DNA from: Devosia nanyangense
GTDB taxonomy: Bacteria; Pseudomonadota; Alphaproteobacteria; Rhizobiales; Devosiaceae
Assembly: GCA_016213505.1 (NCBI GenBank)
Contig: JACRAF010000017.1
Span: 16,835-80,834, forward strand
DNA length: 64,000 bases
Direction of reading: 5' to 3'
Of the stretch, positions 17,300-27,146 are shown piece by piece. Both the position numbers and the translations under genes were made by a program. How positions within the stretch are numbered: position 1 is the stretch's first letter; each line of letters starts with the position of its first letter. The notes beneath the pieces are model-generated. The model had not been told where the DNA came from. It worked only from the letters and a program-made list of their open reading frames with translations, and searched no databases.

Positions 17300-17902
17300 A
17301 TGGCGAGCGTTGCAGCTCTGCGCCCGGACCCCATGACGCGACCAGCCTCATTGCTGAGACGGCTCGCCGCTCCCGCGATTGCGCGGGGGCGCGCCTTCGC
17401 ACGCGACGAGCGCGGTGTCACGGCCATCGAGTTCGCCATCCTGGGCCTGCCGTTCTTCACCGTCATCTTCGCCATCCTCGAGACGGCGATGATGTTCTTT
17501 GCCAGCCAGGTGCTCGACAGCGCCGTCGAGGATGCGAGCCGGATGATCCGCACCGGGCAGGCGCAAACGGCCGGCTACGGCATCGGTGATTTCCGCACAT
17601 TGATGTGCGGCTACACCTTCAACCTGTTCAGCGACTGCTCGGCGATCAAGATCAAGGTCGTGGTCATCTCGAACTTCTCGAGCGCCAACACCAACCCGAC
17701 GGTGCAGGACTGCACCGAGACGACCTGCGACTGGACGCTGACAGAGACCTACGCCTCCGGGGCCGGACGCGATGTCGTCCAGGTCTCGGCCTTCTATCGC
17801 TGGCCGCTTCTGGTGGTGCTGCCCTACTTCAATCTCAAGAACCAGCCCGACAATTATCGGCTGCTCTCGGCAACGCGCGTGTTCCGCAACGAGCCGTTCT
17901 GA
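17300..17902 (+). CDS. tadE: TadE-like pseudopilin
   Basis: A 200-residue minor pilin-like protein. After a basic leader, ERGVTAIEFAILGLPFFTVIFAI gives the TadE processing site and hydrophobic helix; the mature part is periplasmic with four cysteines. TadE-like pseudopilins are cut by CpaA and are needed for pilus assembly. The ATG at 17300 has GAAGG upstream; an ATG at 17333 is possible. Its stop codon overlaps the next start as TGATG, so the two TadE-like genes are translationally coupled. Confidence 0.85.
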   Translation: MASVAALRPDPMTRPASLLRRLAAPAIARGRAFARDERGVTAIEFAILGLPFFTVIFAILETAMMFFASQVLDSAVEDASRMIRTGQAQTAGYGIGDFRTLMCGYTFNLFSDCSAIKIKVVVISNFSSANTNPTVQDCTETTCDWTLTETYASGAGRDVVQVSAFYRWPLLVVLPYFNLKNQPDNYRLLSATRVFRNEPF

Positions 17903-18480
17903 TGATCCGGACACTGGCCCAACGCTTCGCCGAAACCATCCGCCGCTTCCGCAGCGAAGAGCGGGCCGTGGCGGCCGTCGAATTCGCGTTGATCGTGCCG
18001 TTCCTGATGACGCTCTATTTCGGCTCGATGGAAGCCAGCGCGCTGTTCACCGCCGACCGCCGCGTCAACACCATCTCGGCGACGATGGGCGATCTGGTCT
18101 CGCAGTGGGACGACGATGACGGCGCCATCCCGGCGGCGACGATGACCGATTATTTTGCCGCCTCGCAGTCGCTTATCTTTCCGATGTCGACGACGGGCCT
18201 CAAGCAGGTCATCACCTGCGTCCAGGTCAATGCCGACGGCACCACCAAGGTGATCTGGTCCAGGGGATTCGGCGGCGGCGTGGCGCGCACCGTGAACGCC
18301 ACCTATCCGCTGGCGGCGACCACGATGATGAACCAGGTGGCGCGGGGCGGCTATTTGATCGCGTCAGAGGTTTACTACCCCTATCTGCCGCTGCTCGCGC
18401 AGGTGTTCACCAGCAGCGTCAATCTCTACCACGAGAACCTCTATCTGCCGCGCTTCGGGGCGCTGATCAGCGCCGCCTGA
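17902..18480 (+). CDS. Second TadE/TadF-like pseudopilin
   Basis: A 192-residue pseudopilin with the motif ERAVAAVEFALIVPFLMTLYF near residues 21-40 and a mostly periplasmic remainder starting with the MEASALFTADRRVNTISATMGDLVSQW-type region (quoted in part). It is coupled to the upstream tadE-like gene by a one-base TGATG overlap. A tadG gene with a von Willebrand domain, often found here, is not present; the next gene is an unrelated hydrolase. Confidence 0.8.
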   Translation: MIRTLAQRFAETIRRFRSEERAVAAVEFALIVPFLMTLYFGSMEASALFTADRRVNTISATMGDLVSQWDDDDGAIPAATMTDYFAASQSLIFPMSTTGLKQVITCVQVNADGTTKVIWSRGFGGGVARTVNATYPLAATTMMNQVARGGYLIASEVYYPYLPLLAQVFTSSVNLYHENLYLPRFGALISAA

Positions 18481-18546
18481 GGCGGCTTGCGGCGCCCCGA
18501 CGCGCATGCCATAGCCGGAGCGCGCCAACCGCTTCCGCGAGTTCCC

Positions 18547-19167
18547 ATGACCGATATCCTCGTGCCCGTCTTCGATCTCGGCGGCGTGTTCGTCGAGTGG
18601 GACCCGATGTTCCTGTTCCGCAAGCTCTTTGCCACCGAGGAAGAGGCGCAGTGGTTCCAGGACAATGTCTGCACCAAGGACTGGAACCTCGAGTTCGACG
18701 CCGGCGACATCTATGCCGAAGGCGTCGCCCGGCTGATCACCCGCTTTCCGCGCTACTGGCGCGAGATCCAGGCCTACGACACGCGCTGGAAGGAGACGCT
18801 CGGCCCCTTCATCGAGGGCACCATCGCCATCCATGACGAGCTCGTCGCCGCCGAGGTGCCGACCTTCGCGATCACCAATTTCTCCTGGGAGAAATGGGTG
18901 AGCTGCCTCGGCGACTGGCCGTTCCTCGAAAAGTTCGACGGCGTCATCGTCTCGGGGCTCGAGCGGCTGGTGAAGCCCGATCCGCGTATCTTCCGCGTCT
19001 TCTGCGAACGCTACGGCGTCGGCGCACAATCGTGCGTCTTCATCGACGACAGCGAGATCAACGTCATCGCCGCCCGCCGCTTCGGCATGCAGGCGATCCA
19101 CTTCACCGACCCCAAAACCCTGCGCAAGGAACTGATCGGCATGGGCCTGCCGCTCAAGGCGAAGTAG
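18547..19167 (+). CDS. HAD-IA family hydrolase
   Basis: A 206-residue haloacid dehalogenase-like phosphatase. Motif I is FDLGGVFVEW with the nucleophile aspartate. Motif II is AITNFS, motif III the lysine in LVKPDPRIF, and motif IV IDDSEINV. The second aspartate of the usual DxD is replaced by glycine, as is common in the YihX/epoxide-hydrolase-N branch. The substrate is unknown; a sugar phosphate is plausible next to nucleoside salvage genes. The ATG at 18547 begins directly before the conserved fold. Confidence 0.8.
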   Translation: MTDILVPVFDLGGVFVEWDPMFLFRKLFATEEEAQWFQDNVCTKDWNLEFDAGDIYAEGVARLITRFPRYWREIQAYDTRWKETLGPFIEGTIAIHDELVAAEVPTFAITNFSWEKWVSCLGDWPFLEKFDGVIVSGLERLVKPDPRIFRVFCERYGVGAQSCVFIDDSEINVIAARRFGMQAIHFTDPKTLRKELIGMGLPLKAK

Positions 19168-19279
19168 ACAGCCGCATCTATCCACGGCGGACGAGCGAAG
19201 CGAGGACCCCGCGCGTGGCGCGGCCCGGCCGGAGCGCCAGCGCAGCGCCGGAGGCGCGAAGCGGTGCGGCGCGTGAGGC
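19168..19279. other. GC-rich spacer between HAD gene and upp
   Basis: This 112-base gap between convergent genes has several short self-complementary GC-rich stretches (for example CGCGC near 19210 and GCGCC/GGCGC near 19230-19260). It may terminate both sides, but there is no clear T-run. I see no gene. Confidence 0.4.
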
Positions 19280-19909
19280 CTATTTCGTCCCGTACATCCT
19301 GTCGCCGGCATCGCCGAGACCCGGCACGATGTAACCCTTCTCGTTGAGATGGTCGTCGATGGCCGCGGTGAACACCGGTACGTCGGGGTGCGCCTCGGTG
19401 AATTTCTTGATCCCCTCGGGCGCCGCCAGGAGGCAGAGGAAGCGCAGGTGGTTGGCGCCGCGCTTTTTCAGCTGGTCGATCGCCGCGATCGAGGAATTCG
19501 CCGTCGCCAGCATCGGGTCGACGACGATGATCAGCCGGTCCTCGAGATTGGACGGCGCCTTGAAATAGTATTCTACCGGCTGCAGCGTCTCGTGGTCGCG
19601 GTAGATGCCGATATGGGCGACGCGCGCCGCCGGCACCAGGTCGAGCATGCCGTCGAGCAGCCCGTTGCCGGCGCGCAGGATCGAGGCGAACACCAGCTTC
19701 TTGCCCTTGATGGTGGGCGCATCCATGTGCGCCATCGGCGTCTCGATCGGGATCATCTCGAGCTCGAGGTCGCGCGTCACCTCGTAGCACATCAGGTGAG
19801 CGATCTCGCGCAGCAGCCGCCGGAACCCCGCTATCGAGGTGTCCTTGTCGCGCATGATGGTCAACTTGTGCTGGATCAGGGGGTGATCGATGACGGTGAC
19901 TTTTGCCAT
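19280..19909 (-). CDS. upp: Uracil phosphoribosyltransferase
   Basis: A 209-residue enzyme that makes UMP from uracil and PRPP. The PRPP loop reads [11 protein letters not shown], with AN where the textbook motif has GG; from memory this is usual in rhizobial Upp. The C-terminus [18 protein letters not shown] is the conserved uracil-binding region. It is the last gene after deoA and deoB, with a 21-base gap, so uracil released by pyrimidine phosphorolysis is recaptured by the same operon. Confidence 0.94.
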   Translation of the reverse strand: MAKVTVIDHPLIQHKLTIMRDKDTSIAGFRRLLREIAHLMCYEVTRDLELEMIPIETPMAHMDAPTIKGKKLVFASILRAGNGLLDGMLDLVPAARVAHIGIYRDHETLQPVEYYFKAPSNLEDRLIIVVDPMLATANSSIAAIDQLKKRGANHLRFLCLLAAPEGIKKFTEAHPDVPVFTAAIDDHLNEKGYIVPGLGDAGDRMYGTK

Positions 19910-19930
19910 GACGGCCCCCTGTTGTGCTGG

Positions 19931-21165
19931 CTAGAGAAACGATCGCCCGTGTCGGCCCGGCGCGAGGCCGAGCCAGTGAGCGATGCTTTCGCCAATATCG
20001 GCGAAGGTGGGCCGAATGCCAACCGTTCCGGCCGACAGGCTTGGGGAAAAGCAGAGGATGGGCACCTGCTCGCGGGTGTGGTCGGAGCCGATCCAGGTCG
20101 GATCGTTGCCGTGGTCGGCGCTGATCACCAGGAGGTCGTCCTGCCGCATCTTGGCGATCAGCTCGGGCAGCCGCGCGTCGAACGCCTCGAGCGCCGCGGC
20201 ATAGCCGGGCACGTCGCGGCGGTGGCCGAATTCCTGGTCGAAATCGACGAAATTGGTCATCACATAGGCGCCGTCCGCCGCCATCTCCAGCGCCTCGAGC
20301 GTTTTGTCGAACAGCACCATGTTGCCCGAGGCCTTGATCTTGTGGGTGACGCCCGACCCGGCGTAGATGTCCGAGATCTTGCCGATGGCGAACACCTGCC
20401 GGGCCGCCGCCTTGGCGCGGTCGAGCAGGGTCGGCTCGGGCGGCGAGATGGCGAAATCGCGCCGGTTGCCGGTGCGCTTGAAGGTGTCGCACGTCTCGCC
20501 GGTGAAGGGCCGGGCAATGACGCGGCCGATCATCATCGGCGCGGTCAGCTTGAACGCCTCCTGGCACACCTCGTAGAGCCGCTCGAGCCCGAAATGCTCC
20601 TCGCTGGCGGCGATCTGGAACACCGAATCGATCGAGGTGTAGCAGATCGGCTTGCCCGTTCGGATCGACTCCTCGCCGAGCTCCTCGATGATCGGCACGC
20701 CCGAGGCATGCTTGTTGCCGAGGATGCCGGGCAGTTTTGCGCTGGCGATCAGCGCATCGGTCAGCTCCCTGGGAAAGGTCGGCACCGTCTGCGGGAAATA
20801 GCCCCAGGCGAACGGCACCGGCACCCCGGCGATCTCCCAATGGCCGGATGGCGTATCCTTGCCCTTGCTCACTTCGCGGCCGGCGCCGTAGCGCCCGCCC
20901 TTGGGCGTGTCGGTCAGCCCCGGCGCCAGCGTGCCGGACGAAAGCTTGCCCGCCGCCCCGAGCCCCAGCGCATCGAGGTTGGGCAGGCTGAGCGGCCCCC
21001 GCCGCAGCCCGTCGCGGTCGCCGCCGCCCGCCGCGCAACGCTCGGCGATATGGAGCAGCGTGTTGGCGCCCTCGTCCGAATGGCCGTGGCCGTCATTGTA
21101 GTCTTTGGCGTCCGGCGCGCCGCCGATGCCGAAACTGTCGAGGATGCAGACGATGGCGCGGGGCA

Positions 21166-21166
<1 letters not shown>
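19931..21166 (-). CDS. deoB: Phosphopentomutase
   Basis: A 411-residue metal-dependent mutase of the alkaline-phosphatase fold that interconverts (deoxy)ribose 1-phosphate and 5-phosphate. The N-terminal metal site is in [11 protein letters not shown] and the C-terminal one in ADHGNDPTW followed by [11 protein letters not shown]. It links the nucleoside phosphorylases (deoA, pnp) to the aldolase DeoC. Its ATG overlaps the deoA stop codon (TAATG), so the two are coupled. Confidence 0.95.
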
Positions 21167-22485
<1,319 letters not shown>

Positions 22486-22517
22486 GAGTATTTTCCTGCG
22501 GCTTTGGCCGCCGGCAC

Positions 22518-23027
22518 TCAATCATCCGAGGCGGATGGGTGCAAGTCGGCCGCGTCCGCCGCGGCGCGATAGGCCCGCTCCAGTTCCGCCAGCACCGAGC
22601 GGGCCGGAGCCGGCGCGCCGAGATGGAGGTGGCGCAGCTCGTCCATGAAATCGGCCCACATCGCCGGCCCGCCGGCGTCGAGGGCGATCGAACGTGCCGC
22701 GAACTGCGGGCTGGCGGGCAGGAAGCGCACGCCCCAGGCGCCGAGCGCCGCCATCACCGGCACCAGCGCGATCGCTTTTTCGGTGAGGCTGTAGATGGTC
22801 CGCTGCTTGTGCCCCGGATCGGACGCGGCGACGATCAGGCCCTCATCGGTCAGGCGCTTCAGGCGGCTGGCGAGGATATTGGTGGCAATGCCCTCGAGCG
22901 AGTGGCCGTGGATGTCGCCATAGGTGCGAAAATTGCCGAACATGATGTCGCGCAGCACCACCAGGCTCCAGCGATCGCCGAGCACCTCGACGGAGAGATT
23001 GATCGGGCATCCGGATCTCAGATCCAC
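22518..23027 (-). CDS. HxlR-family transcription regulator
   Basis: A winged-helix regulator of about 169 residues. A cysteine near residue 7 (SGCPIN) is followed by the HxlR core LGDRWSLVVLRDIMFGNFRTYGD and by a recognition helix with IATNILASRLKRLTDEGLI. The C-terminal 60 residues are an extra domain not found in minimal members. The GTG at 23027 is preferred because GAGGAG lies six bases ahead; a GTG at 23054 would lie inside an operator-like repeat and lacks a ribosome site. It is divergent from the MFS gene and probably controls it, and perhaps deoA. Confidence 0.8.
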   Translation of the reverse strand: MDLRSGCPINLSVEVLGDRWSLVVLRDIMFGNFRTYGDIHGHSLEGIATNILASRLKRLTDEGLIVAASDPGHKQRTIYSLTEKAIALVPVMAALGAWGVRFLPASPQFAARSIALDAGGPAMWADFMDELRHLHLGAPAPARSVLAELERAYRAAADAADLHPSASDD

Positions 23028-23047
23028 CAACGGCTCCTCAGTTTCCG

Positions 23048-23099
23048 CTTGCACTTTACAAGCAGTCTTGATCTGGGTATACTACTTGCATTCTACAAG
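23048..23099. promoter_or_regulatory. Tandem operators around the MFS promoter
   Basis: CTTGCACTTTACAAG (23048-23062) and CTTGCATTCTACAAG (23085-23099) are near-palindromic copies of CTTGCAYTYTACAAG, starting 37 bases apart. They bracket a sigma-70 promoter: TTTACA (23055-23060), 17 bases, TATACT (23078-23083), reading toward the MFS gene. The HxlR protein is the obvious ligand. Confidence 0.75.
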
Positions 23100-23220
23100 T
23101 GGTCAGGAACCCGTGAGGCGCCGTTGTCCGCGCCGCCGAAGCGAAAAACTCCTCACCGGGTGTCGATTCCCTGGCCTCCCGCTCGTCTGGGAGTCAGGAT
23201 CAAGCAGCGGGAGGTGAAAA

Positions 23221-24447
23221 ATGGAATCACGGTACGGATGGGTCATCGTTGCGGCAGGCGCAGTGATCACCTGTGTGGCGATGGGGGCGTTGTTCGCCCT
23301 GCCCGTTTACCTGCAGCCGATGGCGGACGACACCGGCTGGACGCGCGCGGGCATTTCCGGGGCTATGACCATCGGCTTCATCGTCATGGGCATCGCAGGT
23401 TTCGGCTGGGGCGCACTCAGCGACCGCATCGGCGCCCGGCCGGTGGTGCTGATGGCGTCGGTCCTCCTCGGCGCGGGGCTGATTTTGGCCAGCCGTGCCA
23501 CCGAGCTCTGGGTGTTCCAGTTCGCTTACGGCGCGCTCGTCGGCGCCGCCGGCGGGGCGTTCTTCGCGCCGATCATTTCCGCCACGCTGAGCTGGTTCGA
23601 CAAACACCGCAGCCTCGCCGTCTCGCTGGTCTCGGTGGGCGGTGGCATTGCGCCCATGGTCATCACCCCGTTCGCCGCCTTCCTGATCCAGAGTTACGGC
23701 TGGCGGAGCGCGATGCTGTCGATCGCCATCGGTGCCCTGGTCATCGTGATCCCCACGAGCCTCCTGATCCGGCGCGCCCCTGAGGCTGCCGAGGCGGCGG
23801 CTCCCGCCATGAACGCCGGACCGGTCGAGCGCAAGCCATCGGCTGCGTGGTCTGTCCTGCGCACCCCACAATTCATCGTGCTCGCGTCAGTGGGTTTCCT
23901 TTGCTGCGCGGCACATTCGGGCCCGATCTTCCACACCGTCAGCTACGCCATCATCTGCGGCGCCACGGCGATGGGCGCAGCTGCGATCTACAGCGTCGAG
24001 GGTATTGCGGGGCTGTTCGGCCGGCTAATCTTCGGCGTGGCGGCCGACCGGTTCGGCGTCCGCCGGGTCATCGTCGCCGGCCTCGCGCTCCAGGCCGCCG
24101 GCATCTATGCCTACATCTACCTCACGCAGATCAACCAGTTCTACATGCTCGCCTCCGTGCTCGGCCTTGCCTATGGCGGCGTCATGCCGTTGTATTCGGT
24201 GCTCGCCCGCGACTATTTCAGCCAGAAGGTCATGGGCACCGTCCTCGGCGCGACGACCATGACCATGAGTCTCGGCATGGCCTCCGGCCCGCTGGGCGGC
24301 GGCTGGCTCTACGACACGTTCGGCACCTACCACTGGCTCTACATCGCCTCCGCCGCCATCGGCCTTTGCGCCGCCGCCCTGGCGCTGGCCTTTCCGCCGC
24401 CGAGCAAAAAAGCCGAGAGCGGAAGCGGCGAACTGCAGCCGGCGTGA
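23221..24447 (+). CDS. MFS transporter (OFA-like)
   Basis: A 408-residue major-facilitator permease with twelve predicted membrane helices. The loop GWGALSDRIGARPVVL between helices 2 and 3 is the family signature, and GVAADRFGVRRVIV repeats it in the second half. The layout resembles the oxalate/formate antiporter or monocarboxylate group, but the substrate cannot be named. A strong GGGAGG site precedes the ATG. It splits the two nucleoside operons and is divergent from the HxlR gene. Confidence 0.85.
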   Translation: MESRYGWVIVAAGAVITCVAMGALFALPVYLQPMADDTGWTRAGISGAMTIGFIVMGIAGFGWGALSDRIGARPVVLMASVLLGAGLILASRATELWVFQFAYGALVGAAGGAFFAPIISATLSWFDKHRSLAVSLVSVGGGIAPMVITPFAAFLIQSYGWRSAMLSIAIGALVIVIPTSLLIRRAPEAAEAAAPAMNAGPVERKPSAAWSVLRTPQFIVLASVGFLCCAAHSGPIFHTVSYAIICGATAMGAAAIYSVEGIAGLFGRLIFGVAADRFGVRRVIVAGLALQAAGIYAYIYLTQINQFYMLASVLGLAYGGVMPLYSVLARDYFSQKVMGTVLGATTMTMSLGMASGPLGGGWLYDTFGTYHWLYIASAAIGLCAAALALAFPPPSKKAESGSGELQPA

Positions 24448-24509
24448 GACAGGGACTGCCCGCAGCCATCGGTCAACCCAATATCAGGGTGACCTAGCCT
24501 TGTGCGCGC

Positions 24510-24584
24510 GGCCCCCACCCCCGTCCCCTCCCCGCAAGAAGGAGGGAGACCCGACTGAGGCACCGAGCGCTGGGGGTGGGGGCC
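24510..24584. repeat. Palindrome between convergent MFS and aldehyde dehydrogenase genes
   Basis: Outer 13-base arms (24510-24522 GGCCCCCACCCCC and 24572-24584) pair perfectly, with an inner CTCCC/GGGAG stem. The interior ACCCGACTG also occurs next to the 6290-6311 palindrome. It is an intergenic palindromic repeat and a likely two-way terminator. Confidence 0.65.
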
Positions 24585-24603
24585 ACAGCCACCGGCGTAG
24601 ACC

Positions 24604-26976
24604 CTACGCCCCGTATGGCACCCACACGTTCTTCACCTGCGTCGCGCGCCGGAGGAAATAGTCGCCCTCGAACTTCGCCTTGTCGCTCAAATCATAGTAC
24701 AGCCCGCGCGAGGTCCAGGTCTGCTTGAGGTTGCCGACCGAGGCCTTCTCGACCATCGTCGAGGTCGCCGCGTCGCCGGCGAACCAGATCGCGTCGATGC
24801 CGTCGTGCTCGGCCATGGTCTTGGCGAGCCCGGCCGAGGCGCCGGTGACGATGTTGATGACGCCCGCCGGCACGTCGGAGGTTTCGATCACCTGATAGAG
24901 GTCGGTCACCGAGAGCGGCGCGGTTTCGGAAGGCACCAGCACCACCGGATTGCCCATCGCCAGCGCCGGGGCGATCAGCGCGATCGAGCCCAGCAGCGGC
25001 CGCGACGGCGGCGCGAGGATGCCGATCACCCCGATCGGCTCGACCATGGCGAGCGCGATGGTGCGGCTCGGCGGATTGTGCACCGCGCCGTCATATTTGT
25101 CGGCCCAGCCCGCGAAGGCGAAGAGCCGCTCGACCGAGGCTGCCACCTCGCGGTGCGCCGAGGCCAGGCTCTCGCCGGTCTGCTCGCGGAGGCGCTTGGC
25201 GAATTCGTCGGAACGGTATTCCAGATTTTCGCCGAGGAAATAGAGGATCTGGGCCCGCGCATGCGCCGCGGTGGTGCCCCAGCCGAGGGCGCCGCGCGCC
25301 GCTTCGACGGCGTTGCGGATGTCCTTGCGGTTCCCCTCGCCGACTTCACCGACGAGCCCGCCGCCGGGGCCGCGCACTGGCCGCGAATAGCCCGAATCCG
25401 GCCGCGCCTGCTTGCCGCCGATATAGATCTTGGCGGTCTGGTCGATGCCGTCATGGTCGTCGGCCGGCACGGGCTGCGCCACCTTGGGTGCGGCGAAGGG
25501 CTTCAGGTCCTTCTCCCATTTCGGCTTGAGGTAGGCGCCTATGCCTTCCCGGCCACCCTCGCGGCCGAAGCCGGACTCCTTGTAGCCGCCGAAGCCGACG
25601 GCGGCGTCGAAATTGTTGGTGCCGTTGACCCACACGACGCCGGCCTTGATTTTCGGCGCTATGTCGAGGGCGAGATTGATGTTTTCGCTCCAAATCGTCG
25701 CCGCCAGCCCGTATTTGGTGTTGTTGGCGAGCGCCACCGCCTCCTCGGGCGTGCGGAAACTCATCGCCACCAGTACCGGCCCGAAGATCTCCTCGGTGAC
25801 CACCGAATTGGCCGGCGACACGTGGGTGATCAGCGCCGGCCGCAAAAAGCAGCCGCCCTTGGGCAGGTCGATATCGGGCTCGTAGAGCTGGCCGCCCTCG
25901 GCGACGCCCTTCTTGACCAGGTCGCGCACCCGCGCCACCTGCACCGGCGCCACCAGCGCACCGATGTCGACCGCCTTGTCGAGTGGATCGCCGACCCGAA
26001 GGCTCGCCATGCGCGTCTTGAGCTTCGCGATAAAACGCTCTTCTATCGATTCCTGCACCAGCAGGCGCGAGCCGGCGCAGCACACCTGCCCCTGGTTGAA
26101 CCAGATGGCGTCGACCAGCCCCTCGACGGCGCTGTCCACATCGGCATCGTCGAAGACGATGTACGGCGACTTGCCGCCGAGCTCGAGGGACAAGCCCTTG
26201 CCCGAACCGGCGGTCGCGGCGCGGATGATCTTGCCGACTTCGGTCGAGCCAGTGAAGGCGATCTTGTCGACGTCGGGATGGTTGACCAGCGCGGCGCCGG
26301 TACCGCCCTCGCCGGTGATGATGTTGACCACCCCGGGCGGCAGCTTTGCCTTCTCAACGATCTCGGCAAAGAGCAGCGCGGTGAGCGAGGTGAACTCGGC
26401 CGGCTTCAGCACCACGGTATTGCCCGCCGCTATCGCCGGGGCGATCTTCCAGGCGAGCATCAGCAGCGGAAAGTTCCACGGAATGACCTGCCCGCAGACG
26501 CCATAGGGCGTCATGCCGGGGAACTCGCGCTCGAGGTGCTGGGCCCAGCCGGCGTGATGGTAGAAATGCCGCGCCACCAAGGGGATATCGATGTCGCGGC
26601 TCTCGCGGATCGGCTTGCCGTTGTCGAGGCTCTCGAGCACCGAGAACAGCCGGGAATGCTTCTGCACCAGCCGAGCAATGGCATAGAGATATTTGCCGCG
26701 CTCATAGCCCGAGAGCGCGCTCCACGCCGGAAACGCCGCCCGCGCCGCCTTCACCGCCTTGTCGACATCGGCGGCGCTGCCGTCGGTCACCTCCGCCAGC
26801 TTCTTGCCGCTCGCCGGATTGTCCGAGGCGAAAGTCTTCCCCGGCTTGGTCCATTTGCCGTTGATGAAGTGCCCGAATTTGTTGCCGTGGCTCGCAAGCC
26901 ACGCCAACGCCGGCTCGGGGCTCTCGGGGGCCGGGCCATAGTCGAGCGACTGGAAGATTTCCGCGATCTTGTTCAT
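24604..26976 (-). CDS. Two-domain aldehyde dehydrogenase (ALDH16-like)
   Basis: A 790-residue NAD(P)-dependent aldehyde dehydrogenase made of two ALDH-like units. The first (residues 1-500) is complete: LELGGKSPYIVF carries the catalytic glutamate near 262, and GQVCCAGSR the nucleophile cysteine near 298. The second (about 520-790) keeps the N-terminal NAD-domain fold (EPIGVIGILAP, ETSDVPAGVINIVTG) but ends before any catalytic cysteine, so it is inactive. That plan matches the ALDH16 family. As it follows deoC, oxidising the acetaldehyde released by DeoC is the likely job. Confidence 0.85.
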   Translation of the reverse strand: MNKIAEIFQSLDYGPAPESPEPALAWLASHGNKFGHFINGKWTKPGKTFASDNPASGKKLAEVTDGSAADVDKAVKAARAAFPAWSALSGYERGKYLYAIARLVQKHSRLFSVLESLDNGKPIRESRDIDIPLVARHFYHHAGWAQHLEREFPGMTPYGVCGQVIPWNFPLLMLAWKIAPAIAAGNTVVLKPAEFTSLTALLFAEIVEKAKLPPGVVNIITGEGGTGAALVNHPDVDKIAFTGSTEVGKIIRAATAGSGKGLSLELGGKSPYIVFDDADVDSAVEGLVDAIWFNQGQVCCAGSRLLVQESIEERFIAKLKTRMASLRVGDPLDKAVDIGALVAPVQVARVRDLVKKGVAEGGQLYEPDIDLPKGGCFLRPALITHVSPANSVVTEEIFGPVLVAMSFRTPEEAVALANNTKYGLAATIWSENINLALDIAPKIKAGVVWVNGTNNFDAAVGFGGYKESGFGREGGREGIGAYLKPKWEKDLKPFAAPKVAQPVPADDHDGIDQTAKIYIGGKQARPDSGYSRPVRGPGGGLVGEVGEGNRKDIRNAVEAARGALGWGTTAAHARAQILYFLGENLEYRSDEFAKRLREQTGESLASAHREVAASVERLFAFAGWADKYDGAVHNPPSRTIALAMVEPIGVIGILAPPSRPLLGSIALIAPALAMGNPVVLVPSETAPLSVTDLYQVIETSDVPAGVINIVTGASAGLAKTMAEHDGIDAIWFAGDAATSTMVEKASVGNLKQTWTSRGLYYDLSDKAKFEGDYFLRRATQVKNVWVPYGA

Positions 26977-26996
26977 TCGTGTCCTCCGGTGGGCTT

Positions 26997-27125
26997 GGCC
27001 TCACCCTCATCCGCCCTTCGGGCACCTTCTCCCATCCAGGGAGAAGGCCACTACCTCCGGCCTCTCGGCTCGATTGCCTTCTCCCCTTGTGGGAGAAGGT
27101 GACGAAGCCGGATGAGGGGGAGGCC
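26997..27125. repeat. RIME-like palindromic element, copy 1
   Basis: A nested palindrome between the aldehyde dehydrogenase and deoC genes. It is bounded by GGCCTCACCCTCATCC and GGATGAGGGGGAGGCC. Inner segments CACCTTCTCCC and GGGAGAAGG occur twice. The same element recurs at 29001-29179 and 52496-52698. Confidence 0.8.
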
Positions 27126-27146
27126 ACATGCTCAGGCCCATCGGCC

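Noticed and set aside
19500..19545. Altered PRPP loop of Upp as a sign of decay
   Set aside because: [11 protein letters not shown] is, as far as I recall, the normal form in rhizobial Upp, and the rest is intact.
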